The position numbers and the translations under genes were made by a program. From Candidatus Omnitrophota bacterium (GTDB taxonomy: Bacteria > Omnitrophota > Gorgyraeia > Tantalellales > Tantalellaceae), in contig WJMH01000022.1 of NCBI GenBank assembly GCA_014728045.1, positions 1-64,000 of the forward strand: a stretch of 64,000 nucleotides of DNA. The letters are read 5' to 3'. The notes below the pieces were generated by a model that saw only the letters and a list, made by a program, of their open reading frames with translations, made no database searches and was not told the origin of the DNA. This document shows positions 18,434 through 25,219 of the stretch, piece after piece (position 1 is the stretch's first letter; the number at the start of each line of letters is the position of its first letter).

Positions 18434-19903
18434 ATGAAAAAGACCATGCTTACGGTAATGCTTATGTCCTGTTTTCTAATCTTTCAAATAGCTCCGTATG
18501 TTCATGCCGCTGGAAGCACTGACAAAAGCGAAACTCAGATACTTGTCGATATGCTCGTTGAGAGCGGAGTGCTTACCAGACAGCAGGGGGATACCTTCGC
18601 AAAAAGAGCAAAAGCACTTGCCACGAAGAAGGCAAAGAGAAAGGACGTTAAACACGAAGAGAGCTACAGGACCGCAAGGGAGGATTACGTTGGTAACGAC
18701 GTGCAGGTCAAATGGGATAACCGGCTTGAATTCGGTACCCGTGACGGGAATTTCAAGGGTGCCATAGGCGGCAGGATCCAGGCCGATGCGGTGTATATAA
18801 AGGGTGAATCGGACCTTGAAACCTTTCTCAGGCCTCAAAGCGATTTCAACACGAGGAACGACCGCGCTTTTATAAGAAGGGCCAGAATTTACTTCAGGGG
18901 AACCATCTACGAGGATTTCTTTTATAAACTTCAGTATGATTTCGCAGGTGACGTCAATGAGATCTATGATACTACGGGTGATGCCGATTTCATGGAGGAG
19001 CAGGGATTCAGAGGCGCTTACATGGGCATGAAGAACATCCCCTACATAGGCAAGGTCACCGTTGGACAGTTCAAGGAACCCTTCAGCCTTGAAGAGCTCA
19101 CTTCCAGCAATGATATAACCTTCCTTGAAAGGGGACTTCCCACTATATTCGCGCCCGGTTACAGCTGGGGTGCTGCCATTAACAACAACTGGTTCGATGA
19201 AAGGGTAACGCTCGGTGTCGGTGCTTTCCGTAATTCCACCGAATCCGGGACGATGGTTTCAAGCAACGAATGGAACCTGACCGCGAGGGCCACCGGTCTG
19301 CCCTGGTATGACGGCGAGGACAGGCTGCTCCATGTGGGTACTTCCTACAGCCTGAGGGTGCCGGATGACCGTTTGGATTACGATACCGGTCCCGAACTCA
19401 GGACACGCGATAATTTCGTTAACACCACCAACTTCAACGCCGACTTGGAGAACCGTCTGGGTTTCGAAAGCGCTTTTGTATGGGGCCCCCTTTCCCTGCA
19501 GGGTGAGTTTATACAAACCTGGGTCGATAAAGCCTACGACGGGAATGCCGATCCCGACACTGCGTATTTCTACGGCGCTTACGCGTATATAAGTTATTTT
19601 CTTACCGGGGAGCATAGGATCTTTGATAAAGATTCGGCCGAGTTCAAGAATGTAGAGCCCCGGGAGAATTTCTCCATAAAAGACGGTACATGGGGAGCTT
19701 GGGAAGTCGCAGCCAGATACTCTTATCTTGATCTTGACGAGAAGGATGTCAGCATAAACGGGGGTATCCTGAACGATGTGACCCTGGGTGTGAACTGGTA
19801 TCTCAACCCCAATATGAAGTTGATGTTCAACTATGTACATACCCATCGTAATGGTGTAGGGTATGCCGACGGGATTCAGACCAGGTGTCAGATAGAGTTC
19901 TGA
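18434..19903 (+). CDS. Phosphate-selective porin O/P-type outer membrane protein
   Basis: The product is 489 residues from ATG 18434, chosen because AAAGGA lies 7 bases upstream and the protein then begins with a clean Sec signal peptide (MKK, hydrophobic core, VHAA). An ATG six codons upstream is possible. A short helical segment after the signal is followed by alternating beta-strand sequence with many aromatic residues, a GGRIQADAVY-type first strand and an RRAR-x-YFRG motif typical of the OprO/OprP family (PF07396). The role is diffusion of phosphate or polyphosphate across the outer membrane. It sits just downstream of the giant gene, behind a Pho-box-like site, and is tail-to-tail with the GT4 gene with three bases between them. 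The exact anion selectivity cannot be read from sequence. Confidence 0.85.
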   Translation: MKKTMLTVMLMSCFLIFQIAPYVHAAGSTDKSETQILVDMLVESGVLTRQQGDTFAKRAKALATKKAKRKDVKHEESYRTAREDYVGNDVQVKWDNRLEFGTRDGNFKGAIGGRIQADAVYIKGESDLETFLRPQSDFNTRNDRAFIRRARIYFRGTIYEDFFYKLQYDFAGDVNEIYDTTGDADFMEEQGFRGAYMGMKNIPYIGKVTVGQFKEPFSLEELTSSNDITFLERGLPTIFAPGYSWGAAINNNWFDERVTLGVGAFRNSTESGTMVSSNEWNLTARATGLPWYDGEDRLLHVGTSYSLRVPDDRLDYDTGPELRTRDNFVNTTNFNADLENRLGFESAFVWGPLSLQGEFIQTWVDKAYDGNADPDTAYFYGAYAYISYFLTGEHRIFDKDSAEFKNVEPRENFSIKDGTWGAWEVAARYSYLDLDEKDVSINGGILNDVTLGVNWYLNPNMKLMFNYVHTHRNGVGYADGIQTRCQIEF

Positions 19904-19906
19904 CGT

Positions 19907-20986
19907 TCATCGTGCTTCAGAACTCAGAAAATCGCTTATTCTTTTGGCGCTGGACCTCCAGTCGGGTATCCGGAGATATCTTCTGTAGGCATTGATCCCT
20001 ATATTATACAGCAGGTCATCTCTGGTGAGCAGTATGCGGATTAGAGCCGCCAGTTCCTTTGTTTTTCGGGGAGTTACCAAAAAACCGGTCTTACCGTCTT
20101 CGATAAGTTCTCCGCTACCTCCCGAACCAGAAGCGATAACGGCAAGGCCGAAGCCCATAGCTTCCAGATAAGCCATTCCCAAGCCTTCATGCCATGAAGG
20201 AACCGCGAGAATGTGACTTTTTCCGTAGAAATCCGAAAGATGTTCTCCCGGAATGATTCCATGGAATCTTACGCGGTCCGCCAATCCTTCCTTTTGTATC
20301 TTATTTCTGATACTGGCTGTAAATCTGGGGCAGGTACCGGCGTCCCCCACGATGTCAAGGTGCCATTCGCGGTCCTTGTTGACAGATAGCGCTTCTATAA
20401 GTTCGGTTATGCCTTTCTCCGGGATAAGATTGCCGACGAAAAGGATATGTCGGGTTTTATTGCTGAAGATACGTGTCTTTAACCTCTCTCCCCGGAAATC
20501 ACACAAAAGAGTATCCCTTCCCGGATGCGCCGTAATGGACGGGATTCTCCTGTGTAGCAGTTTTTCGGTTTCGGTCCTGGTTGATTCGCTTGTCGCGATG
20601 AAGCCGTCAATCGTATTGAGGTAGGCTTTCTCTATATTTTTCCTGAGGAAATATCTGGGTCCCTCAAAAAGCGGGGAATTATCAAGACTATGTATCAGGC
20701 CGATAATGGGTAAATCCACGGTCTTTTTGATCTTTCTGTTAAGAAGGAAAACCGAGGGATGGAGCAGGCGGTCCTGCACCACCAGGTGATAGTTCTTCTT
20801 TTTTATGCTGGATGGTATGCCTTCATTGAAGTTGTGGGCGAGCTTTCCCCGCAGATCACCGGGCTTCAGCCGGAGTTTATCGATGCGGTGGCCCATTCCC
20901 GCCAAGTGTCTGGCCATCATTCTATTGTAAATATAACCACCGGAACAGGCCGTTCCGGCTGAATATTCCATAAGCAGTATCTTCAT
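19907..20986 (-). CDS. GT4-family glycosyltransferase
   Basis: This is a 359-residue GT-B glycosyltransferase. The N-terminal half has a glycine-rich acceptor loop (SGGYIYNRMMARHL). The C-terminal half has the donor-site signatures FVGNLIPEKGI, a SWHEGLGMAYLEAMGFGLAVIAS segment with the conserved E-x7-E pattern, and GSGELIEDGKTGFLV. Such enzymes transfer a sugar from a nucleotide donor with retention. Its start overlaps the end of the PTPS-like gene by four bases, so it is translationally coupled as the last gene of the pterin-type cluster. I infer that it glycosylates the product of that cluster; acceptor and donor are unknown. Confidence 0.85.
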   Translation of the reverse strand: MKILLMEYSAGTACSGGYIYNRMMARHLAGMGHRIDKLRLKPGDLRGKLAHNFNEGIPSSIKKKNYHLVVQDRLLHPSVFLLNRKIKKTVDLPIIGLIHSLDNSPLFEGPRYFLRKNIEKAYLNTIDGFIATSESTRTETEKLLHRRIPSITAHPGRDTLLCDFRGERLKTRIFSNKTRHILFVGNLIPEKGITELIEALSVNKDREWHLDIVGDAGTCPRFTASIRNKIQKEGLADRVRFHGIIPGEHLSDFYGKSHILAVPSWHEGLGMAYLEAMGFGLAVIASGSGGSGELIEDGKTGFLVTPRKTKELAALIRILLTRDDLLYNIGINAYRRYLRIPDWRSSAKRISDFLSSEAR

Positions 20987-21360
20987 CCCAGTTCCATCCT
21001 GTAAGAAGCTGAAGCCGTGTTGTCCTCGCTTACGCTCACTGTCACGGTCTCAATATTACCATCCAGAGAAGAAGCGATGCTTAGAGCGATTATCCGGGCG
21101 AAGTTCTCTATGCTCGGGTTAAGGCCCTCGAACTGCCGGAGGGAATTGAGCGTCTTATTCTCAAACTCTTTTACTGACTCTGACAGTGCCCCCTCAAGCT
21201 TTACAATATCCACCAGGAAACCATGCCTGTCGAGACGTTCTCCCTCAAGCTTCAGGCAGGCCTTGTACAGGTGTTTGTGTCTGCTGTTCTCGGGCCCCCA
21301 GTCGCCGCCGGTCAGGTAATGGTACGAATGAAATTCTTTTTCTATTCTGAGCGTGTACAC
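20983..21360 (-). CDS. 6-pyruvoyl-tetrahydropterin synthase / QueD-like protein
   Basis: This is a 125-residue member of the PTPS/QueD fold. Zinc-ligand candidates are His14 in FHSYHYL and His28/His30 in RHKHLY, replacing the usual HGH. The family GFLVDI-type strand and the N-P-x-x-E-N-x-A segment follow. The catalytic Cys normally four residues before the first HxH histidine is absent; Glu24 stands there, as reported for PTPS-III enzymes that make 6-hydroxymethyl-dihydropterin. The gene lies three bases after the dehydrogenase gene and overlaps the GT4 gene. A pterin or dihydroneopterin-triphosphate substrate is inferred; a queuosine role is less likely because no queC, queE or queF is nearby. 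Confidence 0.75.
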   Translation of the reverse strand: MYTLRIEKEFHSYHYLTGGDWGPENSRHKHLYKACLKLEGERLDRHGFLVDIVKLEGALSESVKEFENKTLNSLRQFEGLNPSIENFARIIALSIASSLDGNIETVTVSVSEDNTASASYRMELG

Positions 21361-21363
21361 TAT

Positions 21364-22413
21364 TCAGTCTCCATAGGTGAATACCACCTGCATGCTTTTT
21401 TCGGGTTCCTTGTCCAGCAGGGTATATGCCTCTTGGGCTTTATGTATGTCAAAGCAGTGCGATATGAAGTGCGATGGCCTTATCCTGGCCAAAAGTCTGA
21501 GGCAAAGCTCAAAGCGCCTGGCTTTTGTCCAGGAGTTCCTCAAAAAAGCGGGGACAGTGCTCACCTGGCTTGAGGTTATGGTAAGATTCTTCCGGTGGAA
21601 CGATGACCCCAGGTCTACTGCATGCTTCTTCCTTCCGTACCATGAGCCAACGATTATGCGGCCTCCGGTGCCGGCCAGGGATATGGCCGTATCCAAAGAG
21701 GAAGGGTCCCCGGAAAGTTCCAGTATGAGGTCAAAGCCCGCACCCTGACCTCTTCTATCCAGCTCTTCCTTTATCAGGTCCATACAGCTGCCGCTGGAAG
21801 AGTCAAATGAGATACTGGAACCCATCGACAGTGACGCGCCGCACCGCAGGGGGTTCTTGTCAAGGGTCACCAGTAGTTCCGGCATGCCTGCTATGAGCGA
21901 CGTCGCCATGAGGCCGATCATTCCCTGTCCTATGATAAGTACGTTCTCTCCGATCAGGGGCTTCGCCTCATGGAGTAGATTGACCGCCGTTTCTATGCTC
22001 GGAAGGAATACGGCGTCTTCATAGGCCATATCCTCGGGCAGGAGGATAAGGTCCGAAAGGCTGCGGCAGAACGAACTTTCGTGGGGATTGAAAGAGAACA
22101 CCCTTCTGCCGATCCATTGCCTCGGGACGAACCTGCCGGCATCGGTTATTTCGCCGGCGGCGGAATAACCGTATTTCAGAGGGTATCTTACGGCTCCGGA
22201 GTACTCTTCAAAGGAGATGTCCACGGGCATGTTATCCGGCACCTGCCCCCGGTAAAAAAGCAATTCCGTTCCGGCGCTGATCGCGGAGAGACGGGTCGTG
22301 ACCAGGACCTCCTCGTCATTAAGTTCTTCCTGATCTTCTTTCCTGGCGCGGACCTTGCCGGGCTCTTCGAAATAAAGACTTACTCTTTCTCTTGAAGATC
22401 TTTTCTTTTCCAT
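21364..22413 (-). CDS. Zinc-type alcohol dehydrogenase (MDR) family oxidoreductase
   Basis: This is a 349-residue medium-chain dehydrogenase/reductase. A GroES-like N-terminal domain contains S-A-I-S-A-G-T-E where the catalytic Cys of classical ADH would be, so the catalytic zinc site appears lost. A Rossmann NAD(P) site, LIIGQGMIGLMA, lies near residue 160, and a conserved GGRIIVGSWYG strand follows. The start overlaps the 3' end of the RibD-like gene by 34 bases, indicating coupled translation. It probably reduces or oxidises an intermediate of the same pathway. The substrate is unknown. Confidence 0.8.
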   Translation of the reverse strand: MEKKRSSRERVSLYFEEPGKVRARKEDQEELNDEEVLVTTRLSAISAGTELLFYRGQVPDNMPVDISFEEYSGAVRYPLKYGYSAAGEITDAGRFVPRQWIGRRVFSFNPHESSFCRSLSDLILLPEDMAYEDAVFLPSIETAVNLLHEAKPLIGENVLIIGQGMIGLMATSLIAGMPELLVTLDKNPLRCGASLSMGSSISFDSSSGSCMDLIKEELDRRGQGAGFDLILELSGDPSSLDTAISLAGTGGRIIVGSWYGRKKHAVDLGSSFHRKNLTITSSQVSTVPAFLRNSWTKARRFELCLRLLARIRPSHFISHCFDIHKAQEAYTLLDKEPEKSMQVVFTYGD

Positions 22414-23114
22414 ATCGGATATCCCGTGATGATTATATCTTCACCCGAAGAGAAGTGTCCGGTAACCTCAAGGCGGGGCAGGGAAGAAGCCCGAATATCT
22501 CCCGGGCTTTTCCTGTAGGAGGGTTGACCCGAGAGATAAACCGGGCATATCGTCAAAATGACCTTATCCACGAGCTGTTCGTTGATGAAACTTGATATTA
22601 TGCCCGTACCGCCCTCCACCATGAGGTTATTTATGCCCGAATTCTTCAGTTTCCTGAGAAGCGCCTCAAGGTCCAGCCACCCGTTGTCCCTGGGCGGCAC
22701 TTGAATTATGCGTACGTTCCTTTCTCTAAATGCGCTGACCTTTTTTTTGTCCGCGCCCTGGCCGGTCGCTATCCATACGGGCAGAGGGTTATTCTTTATC
22801 ATGTTGCAGTACAATGGAAGCCTCAGATTCGTATCGATAACGACCGGCCTGGGAGATCGGCCTGTTACGTGTCTTACCGTCAATGTGGGGTCATCGGCAA
22901 GGGCTGTGCCTATTCCTATGAGGATCGCGTCATGTTCGCTTCTCAGACGGTGCGTGATCTTTAGGGAGTTCTCGCTGCTCAGAGGGCATGGGCATCCCGG
23001 GCTCAGCGCTATGCATCCGTCAAGGCTCTGCGCGTAACTTAAAGTCACGAACGGCCGGGTGCGAGGAACTGTCTTATTGCCGGTATTGTGTTCTTGTGCT
23101 GCGGATGTCTTCAT
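22380..23114 (-). CDS. RibD C-terminal-type (dihydrofolate reductase-fold) reductase
   Basis: This 244-residue protein belongs to the RibD_C/pyrimidine reductase family. Landmarks are the N-terminal strand with SLDGCIA, the LRSEHDAILIGIGTALADDPTL segment that binds the NADPH and substrate, PVVIDTNLRLP, and the NLMVEGGTGIISSFI motif near residue 175. No deaminase domain is present, so it is not a bifunctional RibD. In riboflavin synthesis the family reduces a ribosylamino-pyrimidine. Next to a PTPS-like enzyme it more likely acts on a pterin or related heterocycle (inference). It lies two bases after the cupin gene. Confidence 0.8.
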   Translation of the reverse strand: MKTSAAQEHNTGNKTVPRTRPFVTLSYAQSLDGCIALSPGCPCPLSSENSLKITHRLRSEHDAILIGIGTALADDPTLTVRHVTGRSPRPVVIDTNLRLPLYCNMIKNNPLPVWIATGQGADKKKVSAFRERNVRIIQVPPRDNGWLDLEALLRKLKNSGINNLMVEGGTGIISSFINEQLVDKVILTICPVYLSGQPSYRKSPGDIRASSLPRLEVTGHFSSGEDIIITGYPIWKRKDLQEKE

Positions 23115-23116
23115 GG

Positions 23117-23422
23117 CTAATATTCCGGTGGCGCGTAAAAATCGAGTGTCCTGAGGGGCTTATCCCCGGTATTTCTTATCTGATGAGCTTCCCCGGCCTC
23201 TATCAGAACGAGCATGCCCTCCTTCAGGTCCAAAGTTTCACCGCTTACGAAGGCTTCGCCTTTTCCGGAGATAACGTAAAGCCACTGATCGCTCCGGGCA
23301 TGCCGGTTATCAGGCCCTCCGGTATCCTTTCCCGGCTCCAGGGTCATTAGAGCTGCCTGTGACCTCGCGCTTCCGCCGAGAACTCTCCAGAATTCGTTCT
23401 GGTCTGTTGAATACTGCTGCAT
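23117..23422 (-). CDS. Small cupin-domain protein
   Basis: This is a 101-residue single-domain cupin. The first cupin motif is represented by the segment around residues 38-60 (RHARSDQWLYVISGKGEAFV), and the second by the EAGEAHQIRNTG segment near residues 76-87. Several potential metal ligands (His40, Asp44 or Gln45, His80) are present. The role is unknown; such proteins often act as isomerases or sensors of small ligands. It is the first gene of the five-gene pterin-type cluster and ends two bases before the reductase start. Confidence 0.8.
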   Translation of the reverse strand: MQQYSTDQNEFWRVLGGSARSQAALMTLEPGKDTGGPDNRHARSDQWLYVISGKGEAFVSGETLDLKEGMLVLIEAGEAHQIRNTGDKPLRTLDFYAPPEY

Positions 23423-23437
23423 CTGGCCACTTTCAAA

Positions 23438-23563
23438 TTATTGGCAGCCGCAGGAATCGCCTGAAGGCTTTTCCTTCATGGGCTTGCCGCAGCATTCACC
23501 TTGAGCATCCGATTCCTTGCCGCAGCTTTCACATTCGTATTTCTTTTTCTGCTGTTCGTTCAT
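23438..23563 (-). CDS. Small Cys-rich zinc-ribbon-like protein (41 aa)
   Basis: This 41-residue reading frame has a canonical GGAGG six bases before the ATG at 23563 and a TAA at 23438-23440. It encodes a Lys-rich start, then CESCGK, ECCGKPM and a C-terminal SCGCQ: seven cysteines in total, including C-x2-C and CC pairs. Paired cysteines suggest zinc or another metal ligand. It precedes the cupin gene by 15 bases and follows copy A of the recurrent 38-bp motif by 72 bases, so it may be the first gene of the operon. Function is unknown. Confidence 0.65.
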   Translation of the reverse strand: MNEQQKKKYECESCGKESDAQGECCGKPMKEKPSGDSCGCQ

Positions 23564-23634
23564 GGCAACCTCCCCGTAAAAATTTGAAATTCATCACTTA
23601 CGCATAGTAGCTTAATACATATCCGGGTATAATG

Positions 23635-23672
23635 CACTGGGCTATATACACTTTTTATTGACCATTTTCTAC
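23635..23672 (-). promoter_or_regulatory. Recurrent 38-bp motif, copy A
   Basis: On the minus strand this reads GTAGA, five bases, GTCAATA, four bases, GTGTA, then CAGTGC at the last element. It fits the window consensus GTGGA-N5-GTCAATA-N4-GTGGA-N6-CRATTG with the final element degenerate. It ends 72 bases before the start codon of the small Cys-rich protein, the same distance as copies B, C and D. Confidence 0.6.
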
Positions 23673-23694
23673 TCTTTAAATAATAAAGAGTAGA
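23668..23694. promoter_or_regulatory. Perfect palindrome TCTACTCTTT/AAAGAGTAGA
   Basis: Ten-base arms (23668-23677 and 23685-23694) flank a seven-base AT-rich centre. The palindrome abuts motif copy A on its upstream side and lies between the permease stop and the Cys-rich protein start. No T-run follows on either strand, so it looks more like an operator than a terminator. Confidence 0.5.
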
Positions 23695-23803
23695 GAGCCG
23701 GGAAGACAGGCATTGTATCTTTCCATAAACAGTCTGGCATGGTTTTTTGAAAACAGGGATGTTCAGAAAAATGATATGCCCAGAGAATTGATGATAAATC
23801 CCA

Positions 23804-24763
23804 TCAAAAAAGAAGGATAGAGATAACCGAGACCAAGAGTGCGGTCATTCTTTTTCCGAGGAACCTGACCAGCAATATGAGCGAGGTAAGGCATATGGCT
23901 GTCGATGAGAGCGAAAAGGCCATTGCGGTTCCCAGAGGCACGCCTCCCGAATCCGCCAGGGCCCTCAAGAAGAGAACATCGGCACCGTTACAGAGATATA
24001 TAGGAACGCCTGCCAAAATTGCCGTCAGCACACCCGAAGCGCCGGTAGAGACCTTGTGTTTCATCAGGAAATTCGCCGGCAGGAACAGTTCGACCATTAT
24101 TCCCAGTAATGCGGCGGCGAGCAGATACGGCAGGAGGCTTTTAAAGATCGCGTAAGTCCTTAGATAGACATCTTCAGAGTCCATCGACCAGGCATCCTCT
24201 TTAAATACATTACCGGACAGTTCTTTGCCGGAAATCTTATGATCGTGGAAGAACTCCAGAAAATAACCCGTTATGACGGCCAGCAAAAAAGAGCAGACGA
24301 TTCTGATAATTCCGTATTTTACGCCAAGCACCGAAAAGGAGATCATTATTATGTAAGGGCTGAGAAGAGGTGCTGCGATAATGAAAGAGATGACAGTTCC
24401 GAATTTCATTTTATCCTTCATTGTTCTTACAGAAGGTATGGCGGTACAGGAACAGACGGGTATCAGCGACCCGTAAACAAAAGCTGTCACTGGGCTTTTG
24501 GGATAGAAGCGCCCGTATCGGGTAAAGGACTTTTCCACCAATGCCGCAAGGAAGATGCCGAATATAACAGCCAGAAAGAGCTCTATGAAATATTCGAACA
24601 CCATAAACGCGGGCTTTGGGAGGTTCCGGTATATAACGCAGTTCTCTCGGTTGAAATAAGTGATCTTGAAAACCATCCTGTAGACGAGGTCGATGGCGAA
24701 AAAAGATGCTGAGATGATCACAGCCGCTTTTGTAGCAGTTCTCTTCAGTTTGATGTTTTCCAT
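23804..24763 (-). CDS. ArsP_1/DUF318-type permease
   Basis: This is a 319-residue membrane protein with about eight hydrophobic helices. The family signature PVCSCTAIPSVR follows the third helix, and a second conserved loop GVPIYLCNGADV lies near residue 255. The cysteines in PVCSC are typical of PF03773 permeases, some of which export trivalent organoarsenicals; substrates of most members are unknown. A TTGACA-N17-TAATAT promoter lies upstream with a leader of about 90 bases. No arsenic regulator or reductase is adjacent, so I would not call it an arsenic gene. Confidence 0.75.
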   Translation of the reverse strand: MENIKLKRTATKAAVIISASFFAIDLVYRMVFKITYFNRENCVIYRNLPKPAFMVFEYFIELFLAVIFGIFLAALVEKSFTRYGRFYPKSPVTAFVYGSLIPVCSCTAIPSVRTMKDKMKFGTVISFIIAAPLLSPYIIMISFSVLGVKYGIIRIVCSFLLAVITGYFLEFFHDHKISGKELSGNVFKEDAWSMDSEDVYLRTYAIFKSLLPYLLAAALLGIMVELFLPANFLMKHKVSTGASGVLTAILAGVPIYLCNGADVLFLRALADSGGVPLGTAMAFSLSSTAICLTSLILLVRFLGKRMTALLVSVISILLF

Positions 24764-24862
24764 AAACGGCCCCAGGGCATTTTAAGGTGATGAAAACCCT
24801 CTTCGGCCTACAGTACGATGCATGTTCTAACAGGTTAATGCAGCAGATCCCTTATAAGGCAA

Positions 24863-24891
24863 ATATTACATCGGCCGGGAACTATTGTCAA
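24863..24891 (-). promoter_or_regulatory. Sigma-70-type promoter for the permease
   Basis: On the minus strand TTGACA (24891-24886) is followed by a 17-base spacer and TAATAT (24868-24863). The predicted start lies about 93 bases before the permease ATG. The rest of the 456-base gap 24764-25219 holds only the HK-side promoter and leader described separately. Confidence 0.55.
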
Positions 24892-25029
24892 ATCCTGTTC
24901 TGAGGATGTTCCCGCAACCGGACCATAGCCTGCAAAAAACGGGTTCAAAACTCAAAGCAGCCGGGATAGGTGAGAGCCTCTTAAGAAAGTAAAGGAAGAA
25001 GAAAACCACCGCATCATGATGATATAATG

Positions 25030-25057
25030 TTGACATACCTGAAGTTAATGTTAAACT
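25030..25057 (+). promoter_or_regulatory. Possible sigma-70 promoter upstream of the histidine kinase
   Basis: TTGACA (25030-25035) is followed by 16 bases and TAAACT (25052-25057). A transcript from here would begin near 25064 and run into the hairpin at 25106-25150 before the kinase gene. Confidence 0.4.
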
Positions 25058-25105
25058 GAACTTAAAAGGGGGAAAGAGTTTTGTGCTTCCATGCTCATCA
25101 TCACA

Positions 25106-25150
25106 AAAAAAGGGCGATTTCTTTGCAAAAAAGAAGTTGCCCTTTTTTAT
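25106..25150 (+). terminator. Intrinsic terminator or attenuator in the kinase leader
   Basis: A perfect ten-base stem (AAAAAAGGGC at 25106-25115 with GCCCTTTTTT at 25139-25148) closes a 23-base loop and ends in six T residues, the form of an intrinsic terminator. It lies 70 bases upstream of the kinase start. A 26-codon frame (ATG 25091 to TGA 25171) with SD-like GGGGGAAAG about 20 bases upstream crosses the hairpin, so transcription attenuation is possible, or the element ends a short RNA of about 85 nt. Confidence 0.5.
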
Positions 25151-25219
25151 CGACAGCAGAGGATTCTCTGATAATAAAACCCGGAGGGTAAAATCCATCT
25201 TGATGTTAGAAAAAAAATA

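Noticed and set aside
23668-23694. Palindrome read as an intrinsic terminator for the permease gene
   Set aside because: No T-run follows the stem on either strand; an operator role is more plausible.
23804-24763. Arsenic resistance gene arsP
   Set aside because: Family motif fits, but no ars regulator, reductase or methyltransferase is nearby and most PF03773 members have unknown substrates.
24881-24892. GTCAA sequence as an eighth copy of the 38-bp motif
   Set aside because: The flanking GTGGA and CRATTG elements are missing; the bases are instead the complement of a TTGACA promoter box.
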